Source of the DNA: Roseomonas sp. GC11
GTDB lineage: Bacteria > Pseudomonadota > Alphaproteobacteria > Acetobacterales > Acetobacteraceae
Assembly: GCF_024437745.1 (NCBI RefSeq)
Contig: NZ_JANFNY010000034.1
Span: 1 to 50,615 of the forward strand
Direction of reading: 5' to 3'
DNA length: 50,615 bases
Positions 34,973-43,990 of the stretch are shown one piece after another (position 1 is the first letter of the stretch; each line of letters begins with the position of its first letter). The notes beneath the pieces are model-generated. The model had not been told where the DNA came from. It was given only the letters and a program-made list of their open reading frames with translations, and searched no databases. The position numbers and the translations under genes were made by a program.

Positions 34973-35147
34973 GGGGCAATTCCTCGCACCCCGTCCGGAA
35001 GCGGCGGGGCATCTGTCGGCCCTAAGGTCGTAATCCTGGGGCGGGCGGTCAAGCGCCGCGTCGGGGATGGCGGCACCGGCCTGCATGCATGGTTAACCTG
35101 GCCCGGGCCATGCTGGCGGCGCAGCTCATGGCAAGGGAAGAACGCGC

Positions 35148-36830
35148 TTGTCCACTCTCTGGCGCCGCTTCGGGTTGACCGCACGGCTGGTCGTGGCGGC
35201 GAGCCTGCTGCTGGCTCTCAGCCTCCAGGTGGCGCAGTACCTCTCGCTCCGCAACACGGGCGAGGCGATGCGCCAGCAGATCGAGGAACAGGTGCGGATC
35301 GAGGCCCGCCTGCTACAGGCCCTGCTGCGCGCCCAGGGGCCGATCCGGCGGGAGGGGGAGGCCGTCCTCGCCGGCGGCCGCCGCTTCGAGGAGCTGAACG
35401 ACGTGCTGGACGGCTTCGAGCAGGCGACGGGCGGCGGCGCCACCCTCTTCGTCGGGGATGTGCGGATCGCCAGCACCTTCCGCCTGCCCGATGGCCGCCG
35501 CGCCGTGGGCAGCCGCTACCCCGGCGACTTCCTGCGGGAGAAGGTGCTGGCCCGTGGCGAGGATGTCCTGCAGGAGGTGATCGCCGCCAACGGGGTACCT
35601 TCGCTCGGCCTGTTCCACCCGGTGCGGGACGGGGCGGGGCAGGTGGTCGGCGCCCTGGTCAATGGCCGCTCCCTGGCGCGGATCGAGGCGGTGCTGGGCC
35701 CGCAGCGGATAATGGGCGTGCTGATCGCCCTCACCATGGCGCTGCTGGGGGGCGTTCTGCTCTGGCTGCTGCTGGACCGCTCGCTGCGCCCGCTGCTGCG
35801 CATGGCGGAGGTGTTGCAGCGCGTGGCCGGGGGCGATTGCTCCACCCCCGTGCCCGGGCAGGAGCGTGCCGACCAGATCGGCATCATGGCCCGCGCCGTC
35901 CACCAGCTTCAGGGCGCCATCCGGCGCAGCCAGGAGGTGGAGGAGGAGGCCCGCGCCGCCCGCCTCCAGGCCGAGCAGAGCCGCCGCACCGAGGCCGACC
36001 GGCTGACCGCCCTGTTCGAGCAGCGCATGCGCCAGGAGGTGGCCGCGCTGCAACAGGCCGCCGAGACGCTGGCCGGCGCCGCGCGCAGCATCTCCGGCGC
36101 GGTGGACAGCACCTCGCGCGAGGCGCAGGGGGCGCTGGGCACGGCGGAGGGCGCCTCGCAGGATGTGCAGACGGTGGCCGCCGCCGCCGAGGAGCTCACC
36201 GCCTCGATCGGCGAGATCAACCGGCAGGTTGGCGCCTCGGCCAGCATCGCGCGCAGCGTCGCCGATTCCTCACGCCGCTCGGACCAGGCGGTGGAGGCGC
36301 TCTCCGGCGCCGCGGTGCGCATCGGCGATGTGGTGAAGCTGATCGGCGACATCGCCGCCCAGACCAACCTCCTCGCCCTCAATGCCACGATCGAGGCCGC
36401 CCGCGCCGGCGAGGCGGGCAAGGGCTTCGCCGTTGTGGCGGGGGAGGTGAAAAACCTCGCCAGCCAGACGGCGAAGGCCACCGAGGAAATCAGCGAGCAG
36501 ATCGGGCAGATCCAGCAGGCGACGCGGGTGGTGGTGGATGCCATCCGTGGCATTGGCCAGCAGATCGAGGAGATGTCCGCCATGACCACCACCGTCTCCG
36601 CCGCGGTGGAGGAGCAGGGCATCGCGACGCGCGAGATCGTCGCCAGCGTGCAGCGCGCGGCGAGTGGCACGCAGGAGGTCTGTGCCTCCTTCGGCCGCGT
36701 CACTGGCGCGGCGGATCAGGCCGGCCATGCTGGCGAAGCCGTCCGTGGCGCCGCCGGCAGCATTGCCGAGCGCGCCACGAGCCTGCGCGCCGCCGCCGAT
36801 GGCTTCGTGGCCGATATGCGCGCGGCATGA
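35148..36830 (+). CDS. Methyl-accepting chemotaxis protein with sCache sensor
   Basis: This 560-residue chemoreceptor starts at TTG 35148 with AAGGGAAG upstream. It has one N-terminal membrane helix (about 11-30), a periplasmic single-Cache-like domain (about 35-185, with [20 protein letters not shown] and [19 protein letters not shown]), and a second helix at about 187-208. A HAMP domain follows, then the cytoplasmic signalling coiled coil with the conserved hairpin tip [20 protein letters not shown]. The ligand is unknown. No che or fla genes are in the window. Confidence 0.93.
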   Translation: MSTLWRRFGLTARLVVAASLLLALSLQVAQYLSLRNTGEAMRQQIEEQVRIEARLLQALLRAQGPIRREGEAVLAGGRRFEELNDVLDGFEQATGGGATLFVGDVRIASTFRLPDGRRAVGSRYPGDFLREKVLARGEDVLQEVIAANGVPSLGLFHPVRDGAGQVVGALVNGRSLARIEAVLGPQRIMGVLIALTMALLGGVLLWLLLDRSLRPLLRMAEVLQRVAGGDCSTPVPGQERADQIGIMARAVHQLQGAIRRSQEVEEEARAARLQAEQSRRTEADRLTALFEQRMRQEVAALQQAAETLAGAARSISGAVDSTSREAQGALGTAEGASQDVQTVAAAAEELTASIGEINRQVGASASIARSVADSSRRSDQAVEALSGAAVRIGDVVKLIGDIAAQTNLLALNATIEAARAGEAGKGFAVVAGEVKNLASQTAKATEEISEQIGQIQQATRVVVDAIRGIGQQIEEMSAMTTTVSAAVEEQGIATREIVASVQRAASGTQEVCASFGRVTGAADQAGHAGEAVRGAAGSIAERATSLRAAADGFVADMRAA

Positions 36831-36855
36831 AAAAGCCCCGCCTAGCGGGCGGGGC
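36829..36855 (-). terminator. Hairpin terminator of the alpha/beta hydrolase gene
   Basis: GCCCCGCC (36835-36842) pairs with GGCGGGGC (36848-36855). On the minus strand it is followed by TTTTTC, so it suits the minus-strand gene ending at 36909. The U-tract overlaps the end of the chemoreceptor gene. Confidence 0.75.
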
Positions 36856-36865
36856 TTCCGGACAA

Positions 36866-36903
36866 AGTCTTTTTGCTTCTTTTTCTTCAGAAAAAGAAGA
36901 TTT
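36866..36903 (-). repeat. Repeat family A, copy 9 (hairpin 1 module only)
   Basis: Only the CTTCTTTTTCT hairpin (36876-36899) and its CAAAGTC flank are present, in inverted orientation, in the convergent gap between the chemoreceptor gene and the hydrolase gene. The GC core is missing, which shows that the modules can occur singly. Confidence 0.82.
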
Positions 36904-36908
36904 CTTCC

Positions 36909-37892
36909 TTACTTCTTAAACACTTCCGCCAGGATTTCGAGCACCCGCGCCTGCGACGCCGCCCGCCCTTCCGGCTGCCCGCCCACCTGCGGGTTCAGCT
37001 TCACGCAGGCATCCCTGTAGGTGAAGACCGCGCCGGTCTCGGCGTTGATGAGTTGCCCCGGCGCGCGTTCCTCGATGCTGCAATCACGCACCGTCTGGCT
37101 GTTGGTCGCCACCACCGGCGCGTTGCTCAGCGGCGTGTCGAAGCCGTGATGCGCGCCGGGATAGGTGGTGACGGTGATATCCACCCCGGCGGCCTTCAGC
37201 CGCTCCGCCTGGGCGGCGCAGGTGCGCAGCGGGTTATAGTCATCCGCCTCGCCATGGATCAGGCGGATGGGCTTCGCCACCGGCCTGGTGTCGTCGATGT
37301 AGCGGGTGGCGCAATCCGGATAGAACGGAATATAGGCCGCGAACTCGGCGCCCGAGCGGTTCCACAGCTGGTGAAAACGCGCCAGCGAGGCATAGAAGGC
37401 CGCCTGCCCGCCGCGCGAGAAGCCGATCAGCGCGATGCGCGCCGGGTCCACGCGCGGGTGCTTCGCCAGGATGTCGAGCGAGCGGTAAAGGTCGATGATG
37501 AAGTTCAGCCGGCCGAGCTGCGCCTGGTCGGCCGAGGTGCTGGTGATGCCGCGCCCGGTGAAGCCATCGACGGCGAAGGTGGAAATGCCCTGGGCGTTCA
37601 GCAGCCGCGCCCACATCTCGATATTCGGGCCGATGCCGCCGGAGCCGTGCATCAGCACCGCCACAGGCAGGCGGCCCTGGCCCTGCGCCACGCGCAGCTC
37701 GCCGGTCACCGTCACGGCCTTGCCGGCCTCGGCATTGCCGGTGAGGAAATTGGCATCGCTCAGCGTCAGCGAGGGAATGGCGTGCAACTCGACGCGCGCG
37801 GCGATGCTGCGGTTGTCCTGCGCCTGGGCCGGCAGGGCCAGCAGGCCGGCCAGGGATAAGGCCAGGGCCAGGGGACGGGTGAAGCGGGACAT
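36909..37892 (-). CDS. Secreted alpha/beta hydrolase (dienelactone hydrolase-like)
   Basis: This 327-residue protein has a signal peptide (RPLALALSLAGLLALPAQAQ) and an alpha/beta hydrolase fold: oxyanion-region VAVLMHGSGGIGPN, nucleophile elbow IGFSRGGQAAF (Ser), acid in LIHGEADDYNP and His in YPGAHHGFDTP. The C-terminal part adds DACVKLNPQVGGQPEGRAA. The substrate is unknown. ATG 37892 follows GGGAGGA. It may be co-transcribed with the tct operon upstream, but repeat B lies between. Confidence 0.88.
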   Translation of the reverse strand: MSRFTRPLALALSLAGLLALPAQAQDNRSIAARVELHAIPSLTLSDANFLTGNAEAGKAVTVTGELRVAQGQGRLPVAVLMHGSGGIGPNIEMWARLLNAQGISTFAVDGFTGRGITSTSADQAQLGRLNFIIDLYRSLDILAKHPRVDPARIALIGFSRGGQAAFYASLARFHQLWNRSGAEFAAYIPFYPDCATRYIDDTRPVAKPIRLIHGEADDYNPLRTCAAQAERLKAAGVDITVTTYPGAHHGFDTPLSNAPVVATNSQTVRDCSIEERAPGQLINAETGAVFTYRDACVKLNPQVGGQPEGRAASQARVLEILAEVFKK

Positions 37893-37947
37893 CGATTTCC
37901 TCCCAAAGGGACGGCTCTTAACGGCCGGAAAAATAACTCCAGAAAAA

Positions 37948-38006
37948 CAGGGGGCGCTGCCCCCTGACCCCCGCCGGGGTGGCAGGGCCACCCCGGACCC
38001 CACCAT
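37948..38006. repeat. Repeat family B, copy 4 (after tctA)
   Basis: Hairpin 1 has CAGGGGGC arms (37948-37966). Hairpin 2 has CCGGGGTGGC arms (37974-37996). It abuts the tctA stop and separates the transporter operon from the hydrolase gene; both are on minus. This is the only family B copy not in a convergent gap. Confidence 0.87.
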
Positions 38007-39508
38007 CAGTTGGCCACTGCGGCGCGGCGCTGCGACAGCACGGCCCAGAGGCGCGGGCCAACCAGGGCCACCAGCGCGATCAGCAGGATCGCCAGGGAGA
38101 CGGGGCGGGTCAGGAACGTCGTCCAGTCGCCCTGGCTGATGGTCAGCGCCTGGCGCAGCGCCTGCTCCGCCATCGGGCCGAGGATCATGCCGATCACCAC
38201 CGGCGCCGTCGGGAAGTCGAAGCGGCGCATGAACATCGCCAGGATGCCGATGCCGTAGAGCAGCATCAGGTCCACCACGCTGTTGCTGATGCCATAGGTG
38301 CCGATGGTGGCGAAGACCAGGATGCCCGCATAGAGCTGCGGCGTCGGGATCTTCAGGATGCGCGCCCAGAGGCCCACCAGCGGCAGGTTCAGCACCACCA
38401 GCATGATGTTGGCGACATAGAGCGAGGCGATCAGCGTCCACACCAGCTCCGCCTGGCTGGTGAACAGCATCGGCCCCGGCTGGATGCCATAGGACTGGAA
38501 GGCGGAGAGCATGATGGCCGCCGTGGCCGAGGTCGGCAGGCCGAGGGTGAGCATCGGCACCAGGATGCCGGCGGCGGCGGCGTTGTTGGCCGCCTCCGGC
38601 CCGGCGACGCCCTCGATGGCACCCGTCGTGCCGAATTCCTCCGGCTTCTTCGACAGCTTGCGCTCGGCATAGTAGCTCAGCATCGTCGGCATCTCGGTGC
38701 CGCCGGCGGGCATGACGCCGAAGGGAAAGCCGAGCAGCGCCCCGCGGAACCACGGGCCGACGCTGCGCTTCCAGTCCTCCTTCGTCATCATGAGTTTGCC
38801 GACCTCGCGCACCTCCTGCTTGCCCTCGACATGGCGCCAGGCGAGATAGAGCGTCTCGCCCACGGCGAAGAGGGCGACGGCCACCAGCACGACGTCGATG
38901 CCGTCGAGCAGCTCAGGGATGCCGAAGGTGAGGCGCGGCTGGCCGGTTTGCAGGTCCACCCCCACCAGGCCGATCAGCAGCCCGAGGCCGAGCGAGGTGA
39001 GCCCGCGCAGCGCCGAGCCGCCGAGCACGGCGGAGACGGTGACGAAGCACAGCACCATCAGCGCGAAATACTCCGCCGGGCCGAGCTTCAGCGCCAGTTC
39101 GACGACGACGGGGCCGAGGAAGGAAATGCCCAGCGTGCCGATGGTGCCGGCGACGAAGCTGCCGATGGCGGCGGTGAACAGCGCCGGGCCGGCGCGGCCG
39201 TTCTTCGCCATCTTCGCGCCTTCCAGCGCGGTGATGATGGAGCCCGACTCACCCGGCGTGTTGAGCAGGATCGAGGTGGTGGAGCCACCATACATGGCGC
39301 CATAGAAGACGCCGCAGAACAGGATGAAGGCGCCCGTCGCGCTGACCTTGAAGGTGATCGGCAGCAGCAGCGCGATGGTCAGCGCCGGGCCGATGCCCGG
39401 CAGCACGCCGATCGCCGTGCCGAGGAAGCAGCCAAGCAGCGCCCAGCCGAGATTGGTCAGCGACAGCGCGTTGCCGAAGCCGAAGGCGAGGCCGGAAAAC
39501 ACATCCAT
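38006..39508 (-). CDS. tctA: Tripartite tricarboxylate transporter large permease TctA
   Basis: This 500-residue large permease with about twelve membrane helices starts [22 protein letters not shown] and has the family motif [20 protein letters not shown] near residue 33. [16 protein letters not shown] and [13 protein letters not shown] are further TctA hallmarks. It forms a transporter with the 40018 binding protein and the small subunit at 39512. The substrate is an organic acid but the exact one is unknown. Confidence 0.95.
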   Translation of the reverse strand: MDVFSGLAFGFGNALSLTNLGWALLGCFLGTAIGVLPGIGPALTIALLLPITFKVSATGAFILFCGVFYGAMYGGSTTSILLNTPGESGSIITALEGAKMAKNGRAGPALFTAAIGSFVAGTIGTLGISFLGPVVVELALKLGPAEYFALMVLCFVTVSAVLGGSALRGLTSLGLGLLIGLVGVDLQTGQPRLTFGIPELLDGIDVVLVAVALFAVGETLYLAWRHVEGKQEVREVGKLMMTKEDWKRSVGPWFRGALLGFPFGVMPAGGTEMPTMLSYYAERKLSKKPEEFGTTGAIEGVAGPEAANNAAAAGILVPMLTLGLPTSATAAIMLSAFQSYGIQPGPMLFTSQAELVWTLIASLYVANIMLVVLNLPLVGLWARILKIPTPQLYAGILVFATIGTYGISNSVVDLMLLYGIGILAMFMRRFDFPTAPVVIGMILGPMAEQALRQALTISQGDWTTFLTRPVSLAILLIALVALVGPRLWAVLSQRRAAVAN

Positions 39509-39511
39509 CGC

Positions 39512-40018
39512 TCAGAGGATTCCTTCCAGGATGCCGGCGCCGATATTGACGCCCAGCAGCTTGTCGAAGGCGAGATAGGCGCCGAGGGTGACGGCCACGC
39601 CGATGCCGAGATCGCGCAGCGGGTGGCGGCTGCCGAAGGCGGCGGCCACCAGCACGAACTGCGCCGTGGCGGCGAAGACGAAGCCCAGGCTGTCGATCAG
39701 CACGAGATTGGCCAGCAGCCCCACCCCGAGCAGGCCGAGCGCCCGCCAGTTGACGGGCGGCGCCTCCTGCACCTCCTCCAGGTCGCGCGACCAGCCGCCG
39801 CGCAGGGCGGCGGCGGTCAGCCCGCCGCCCACCGCCACCACCAGCATGCCCACCAGGTAGGGCACGAATTTCGGCCCCACCTGCGCATAGATCGGCGTGA
39901 CCGGGATGGCCCAGGCCTGCCACAGGCAGAGCAGGCCCAGCACCAGCACGAAAAGCCCGACGAACAGATCCGGCACCGCCTCGGGCGTCAGGCGCCCGGT
40001 ATCCCCGCGCCCCGCCAT
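39512..40018 (-). CDS. tctB: Tripartite tricarboxylate transporter small permease TctB
   Basis: This 168-residue protein has four hydrophobic segments, including [20 protein letters not shown] and [20 protein letters not shown], the normal TctB layout. Its start shares a base with the TctC stop (TGATG), and tctA follows four bases on, so the three are one operon in the order C-B-A. Family assignment relies on size, topology and position. Confidence 0.92.
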   Translation of the reverse strand: MAGRGDTGRLTPEAVPDLFVGLFVLVLGLLCLWQAWAIPVTPIYAQVGPKFVPYLVGMLVVAVGGGLTAAALRGGWSRDLEEVQEAPPVNWRALGLLGVGLLANLVLIDSLGFVFAATAQFVLVAAAFGSRHPLRDLGIGVAVTLGAYLAFDKLLGVNIGAGILEGIL

Positions 40019-40983
40019 CAGATGAGGCCGACCTCGCGCAGCACCTCGGCCGTCGCGGCCTCGTCGCGCTTGAGGAATTCGGCGAAGGCATCGCCGGAGA
40101 GGAAGGCGTCTTCCCAGCCCTGGCGCTCCACCAGCTCCTTCCAGGCCGGGGTGGCGTGCAGCTCGGTGACGAAGCGCAGCAGCTCGGCGCGCGTCTCGGG
40201 CTTGATGCCCGGCGGGCCGAAAATGCCGCGCCAGTTGCCCAGCACCACATCGACGCCGCTTTCCTTCAGCGTCGGCACATCCGGCAGGCTGCGCGTCTCG
40301 CCCGAGGTGGCGAGGGCGCGCATCCGCCCGGCCTTGATCTGCTCGGCGAATTCCGAGACGCCGGAGATGCCGGCCTTGACCTGCGCGCCCAGGATGGCGG
40401 CCTGGGCCGGCCCGCCACCGGGGAAGGCGACATAGGAGCCATCCTTGGCCGAGCGGCCCTGCGACTTCAGCAGCAGGCCGAGCAGGATGTGGTCCATGCC
40501 GCCGGCGCTGCCGCCCGCCACCGAGGTGGCGCCGGGATTGGCCTTCAGCGCCTCCAGGAAGTCCTTCAGCGTCTTGATGTCGCTGCTGGCGGGGACGACG
40601 ATGATGCCGGGCTCCGTTGTCATGCGCGCGATGGGGGTGACATCCTTCAGCCCCACCGCCGATTTGTTGGCGAGCACCGAGCCCACCATGACGGCGCCGC
40701 CGATCATGATGCTGCCCTCGCGCCCGCGGCGCTGGGAGATGAAGCGCGGCAGCCCGACCGTGCCACCGGCGCCACCGACATTCTCGAACTGGAAGGTGCC
40801 GACCATGCCGGCCTGGCGGGCCACCTGCTCGATGGCGCGGCCGAGGCCGTCCCACCCGCCCCCCGGCCCGGCGGGGACGAAGACATGCAGCGAGGCGAAG
40901 CGCTGCTGCGCGCGCAGGGCGCCGGGCAGCAGCGGCATGGCCAGGCCGGCGGCGGCGGCGGTCAGCAAGGTGCGGCGCAACAT
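40018..40983 (-). CDS. tctC: Tripartite tricarboxylate transporter substrate-binding protein (Bug family)
   Basis: This 321-residue periplasmic binding protein has a signal peptide with a twin-Arg-like start ([20 protein letters not shown]) and the family motifs [35 protein letters not shown] and [13 protein letters not shown]. The ligand is probably a carboxylate. It is the first gene of the tctCBA operon, with a clear GGAGGA ribosome site, and is divergent from the 41133 operon. Confidence 0.94.
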   Translation of the reverse strand: MLRRTLLTAAAAGLAMPLLPGALRAQQRFASLHVFVPAGPGGGWDGLGRAIEQVARQAGMVGTFQFENVGGAGGTVGLPRFISQRRGREGSIMIGGAVMVGSVLANKSAVGLKDVTPIARMTTEPGIIVVPASSDIKTLKDFLEALKANPGATSVAGGSAGGMDHILLGLLLKSQGRSAKDGSYVAFPGGGPAQAAILGAQVKAGISGVSEFAEQIKAGRMRALATSGETRSLPDVPTLKESGVDVVLGNWRGIFGPPGIKPETRAELLRFVTELHATPAWKELVERQGWEDAFLSGDAFAEFLKRDEAATAEVLREVGLI

Positions 40984-41132
40984 GGTTAAATTCCTCCGGT
41001 TTGGTTAAGTTGATGCAGGGTGTGCGATATCCGCGCCACGGCAAAGCGCAAATTGCACCGCCCGCGCGGCCCCCGCTTGCGCCGCAGCAGGCGCGCTTTC
41101 ATGCTGCGGCCATTGGCGGGAGAATGGTCTGA

Positions 41133-42800
41133 ATGCGTGTTCGCGTGGGGGTGGTGCTGGCCCTGCTCCTGGCCCCGTGGCCGGGTCGCCAGCCGGTGCC
41201 GCCGGGGGTTTCCGGGGGGTTGGCCCTGGGCTCCCCGATGGGTGTCTCCGGTGTGAGCGGGCCGTATGCCGCGGCAGATTCGCCCGCCTTCTCCCCCAGG
41301 CCCGCGCGCGGCATTTTTTTCCAGGACATTCTTTCCCCGGGCATTTTCTCCCTCGGCGGCGGGGCCGCCTGGGCGGCCGAGCCGCGCCCCGCCCAGCGCC
41401 CTCAGGAGCGCGCCGCCCCGCGCGAGCAGGAGCGCGAGGCCCTCATTGTCAACGAGCTCGGCCTCGGCCTGCGCGAGCTCTACATCACCCCCGCCGGCAG
41501 CGTGGAGCCGGGGCCGGACCGGCTGGGGCAGGATTCGCTGCCCACCGGCGCCTCGCTGCGCGTGCCGCTCGGGCGGCAGCGGCTCTGCCTCTTCGATGTG
41601 CGCGGCGTACTGGCCGATGGCAGCAGTGAGGAGAAGCGCGGCGTCGATCTGTGCCGTTCCGCCCGCGTCGTCCTGGGCGACCCCAGCGCGCCGCTGCGCG
41701 AGGCGGTGGTGGTGAACGACACCGACCTGATGATGCGCGAGCTCTACGCCATGCCGAGTGGCGCCGGGCGGGGGCCGGACCGCCTCGGCGCCGATACCGT
41801 GGCGCCGGAGGAGAATTTCACCCTCCGCCTCGGCCGCACGCGCGAATGCGTCTTCGACCTCACCGCCGTCTTCGAGGATGATTCGACGGAGGAGCGCCGC
41901 CGCGTCGATCTCTGCCGGCGCAACCGCGTGGTCTTCGGCGACCCCTCCCTGCCCTGGCGGGAGGCGCGCATCGTCAACGCCACGCAGCACGGGCTGCGCA
42001 ACCTCCATGCCGTGCCGGATGGCGCCACCCCGCGCGACGCGGATAACCGCTGGGGGCCGGACCGCCTGGGCGCCACGGTGGTCGAGGCCGGCAACAGCTT
42101 CCGCCTGCGCATCCGCAGCCGCGCCTGCCAGGTGGATCTGCGCGTCGTCTATGACGACGACACGGCGGAGGAGAAGCAGGACGCCGATCTCTGCGCCGGC
42201 AAGGACATCACCTTCGACGGCAGCGGCATCCCGCGCCCGCCGGAGCGCGCCTTCACCGTGGTGAACCGCCACGGCGCCCCGGTGCAGGAGCTCTACGCCT
42301 CCGGCATCGATGACAGCGACTGGGGCGATGACCGCCTGCCAGGCGGCCCGCTGGAGCGCGGCGGCCGCAGCGAGGTGGTGCTGCGCGCCAGCTGCGAGAT
42401 CGACCTGCGCATCGTCTTCGCCAATGGCGGGGCGGAGGAGCGGCGCGGCCTCAATATCTGCGACAACGGGCTGATCGTGCTGCGCCCGGGCTGGACCCTG
42501 GCGGAGCGGCTGGACCAGGGCGCCGGCCCGATCGAGCAGGGCCCGCCGCGCGAGGGCAGCGTGCGCTTCCGCAATGCCGGCCCGGCGCCGGTGGTGGAAC
42601 TCTATGTCGATGCCCCCGGCGCGCCGCGCGGGCCGGACCGCCTGGGCAGCACCGTGCTCGGCCGCGGCGAGACGCTGGACTTCCAGCCGCCCGAGGGCGT
42701 CGGCTGCACCGGCCATCTGCGCGCCGTCTTCCGCAACGGCCTGGAACTCGACCGGCCCGACTTCCCGCTCTGCTCGGGCAACGAGGTGACGCTGCCATGA
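41133..42800 (+). CDS. Secreted protein with five Cys-paired tandem domains, novel family
   Basis: This 555-residue protein has no family I recognise. After a hydrophobic start and an odd linker, residues 103-555 hold five degenerate copies (about 103-186, 190-274, 278-372, 373-450 and 475-555). The pattern is VVN-x6-LRELYA ... GPDRLG ... C-x2-DLR-x-VF-x2-D-x2-EE-x-R-x2-DLC. Each copy has two Cys exactly 22 residues apart (152/174, 239/261, 332/354, 421/443, 525/547), which suggests one disulfide per domain and a periplasmic or extracellular location. Residues 60-74 (GIFFQ-DILSP-GIFSL) come from a 15-bp tandem repeat. AAWA-AEP at about 78-84 could be a signal cleavage site. It is coupled to the EF-hand gene by ATGA. 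Confidence 0.8.
   Translation: MRVRVGVVLALLLAPWPGRQPVPPGVSGGLALGSPMGVSGVSGPYAAADSPAFSPRPARGIFFQDILSPGIFSLGGGAAWAAEPRPAQRPQERAAPREQEREALIVNELGLGLRELYITPAGSVEPGPDRLGQDSLPTGASLRVPLGRQRLCLFDVRGVLADGSSEEKRGVDLCRSARVVLGDPSAPLREAVVVNDTDLMMRELYAMPSGAGRGPDRLGADTVAPEENFTLRLGRTRECVFDLTAVFEDDSTEERRRVDLCRRNRVVFGDPSLPWREARIVNATQHGLRNLHAVPDGATPRDADNRWGPDRLGATVVEAGNSFRLRIRSRACQVDLRVVYDDDTAEEKQDADLCAGKDITFDGSGIPRPPERAFTVVNRHGAPVQELYASGIDDSDWGDDRLPGGPLERGGRSEVVLRASCEIDLRIVFANGGAEERRGLNICDNGLIVLRPGWTLAERLDQGAGPIEQGPPREGSVRFRNAGPAPVVELYVDAPGAPRGPDRLGSTVLGRGETLDFQPPEGVGCTGHLRAVFRNGLELDRPDFPLCSGNEVTLP
41310..41354 (+). repeat. 15-bp tandem repeat inside coding sequence
   Basis: The units at 41310-41324, 41325-41339 and 41340-41354 follow GrCATTyTyTCCCnG. 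They encode GIFFQ, DILSP and GIFSL in frame. The unit resembles the opposite strand of the 16-bp repeat at 11722-11785 (GGCATTTT-x4-CCnG). Here the period is a multiple of three, which keeps the frame open. Confidence 0.78.
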
Positions 42801-43717
42801 CACGATGCATCGCGGGGCGGCTGGCCTTCCTCACCCTGGGCGCGGCCCTCGCCCTCGCCACCCCTGCACCCGCCCAGGCGCCGGCTCAGCCGCAAGCCCA
42901 GGCGCCGGCTCAGACCCCCGCACCACTGCCCGCGCTGCTGCCGGTGCCGGCGGCGCTGCGGGGGGCCTGGTTCGCCGGGGAATGCGCCGCGCCGCGCGCC
43001 ATGCTGCAGGTGACGGCCCGCGCCGTCGCCCGCCTGCCCGCCGATGGCCCGGCGCGGCTGATCCGCTTCGGCGAGACGCGGCGGCAGGAGGCATGGCATA
43101 TCGGCACCGGCCGTGGCGCCGAGGCCCCGCGCATCCTGCTGCGCGGCGACGCCCAGGCGCTGGACACCGCCGAGCCGGACGCGAAGCTGCGCGATGACCG
43201 CCTGCCCGGCAATACGCCGCTGCAATCCTGGCACCGCTGCGCCGCCCCGCCCGCCAGCTTCGCCGCGCTGCATGGCGAGGGCCTGGCCTTCCTCGGCACG
43301 CTGGAGGTGCTGGAGGCAGCTTGCGGCGGCCCCGCCGCCACCCCCGCCCAATGCGCCGGCGCCGTGGTGGCGGAAGGCGATGTCTCGGGCGATGGCAAGC
43401 TCTCGGCGGCGGAAATCGCGCGGATGGTGCGCGGCATGACCTGGGTGCTCGCCGCCTCGGAAGACGCGGCGCCAGAAGGGGTGCTGGCCGCCGGTGGCGG
43501 CGGGCTGCTGGCCGGTGTCGCCCTTGGCCGGCTGGCGGTCGAGAGCCTGGATTATGACGGGGATGGCAAGCTCTCCGCCGCCGAACTCGGCCAGGATCGC
43601 GGCGCCTTCACCCGCGCCCTGGGCAGCGAGGCGGGGCGCCCCCTGCGGCTGGAAGGCGTCCAGGAGGGCGTCACCCTCCTGCGCAGCCTGATGGATGGCA
43701 TGCTGCTCGGGCAGTGA
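42797..43717 (+). CDS. Secreted EF-hand protein
   Basis: This 306-residue protein has a signal peptide, a Pro/Ala/Gln-rich linker (about 23-50), and two EF-hand loops: DVSGDGKLSAAE (195-206) and DYDGDGKLSAAE (252-263), with acidic ligands at positions 1, 3, 5 and 12. It therefore probably binds two Ca(II) ions outside the cytoplasm. The middle part contains WHIGTGRGAEAPRILLRGD and three Cys but no domain I know. Its ATG overlaps the stop of the Cys-repeat gene (ATGA), so the two proteins are probably made together and may interact. Confidence 0.82.
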   Translation: MTRCIAGRLAFLTLGAALALATPAPAQAPAQPQAQAPAQTPAPLPALLPVPAALRGAWFAGECAAPRAMLQVTARAVARLPADGPARLIRFGETRRQEAWHIGTGRGAEAPRILLRGDAQALDTAEPDAKLRDDRLPGNTPLQSWHRCAAPPASFAALHGEGLAFLGTLEVLEAACGGPAATPAQCAGAVVAEGDVSGDGKLSAAEIARMVRGMTWVLAASEDAAPEGVLAAGGGGLLAGVALGRLAVESLDYDGDGKLSAAELGQDRGAFTRALGSEAGRPLRLEGVQEGVTLLRSLMDGMLLGQ

Positions 43718-43740
43718 TCCGCCGCTTTGGCTCTGTCCCC

Positions 43741-43885
43741 TGGGGAGGCTCCGCCTCCCCAAACTCAAATATTGTTCTCTGGGGAGGCTCCGCCTCCCCA
43801 AACTCAAATACTTTCCTCTGGGGAGGCTCCGCCTCCCCAGACCCCTCCGCCGGGGGGACAGGGTCCCCCCGGACCCCGCCATCCG
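43741..43885. repeat. Repeat family B, copy 5 (hairpin 1 triplicated)
   Basis: TGGGGAGGC-TCC-GCCTCCCCA occurs three times (43741-43761, 43780-43800, 43819-43839), an exact 39-bp period, with AACTCAAATA-type spacers. It is followed by one hairpin 2 (43850-43872) and ACCCCGCCATCCG. It lies in the convergent gap between the EF-hand gene and the hydroxylase gene. Confidence 0.93.
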
Positions 43886-43901
43886 TTGGCGCCAGCCAAT
43901 G

Positions 43902-43965
43902 GGTTTCCAAAGGCCTCAGGCCTTTGGTAGGGAGAGTTTGAGAGGGGCAAAGCCCCTCTCAAAGC
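43902..43965. repeat. Repeat family C, copy 2 (two hairpins)
   Basis: The same two hairpins as at 34550 are present: CCAAAGGCCT-C-AGGCCTTTGG (43907-43927) and an extended 11-bp-arm GAGAGGGGC hairpin (43938-43962). It follows repeat B directly and precedes the 3' end of the hydroxylase gene at 43991. Confidence 0.92.
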
Positions 43966-43990
43966 CCCGCATGGCCTGGCCGAACGGTCC

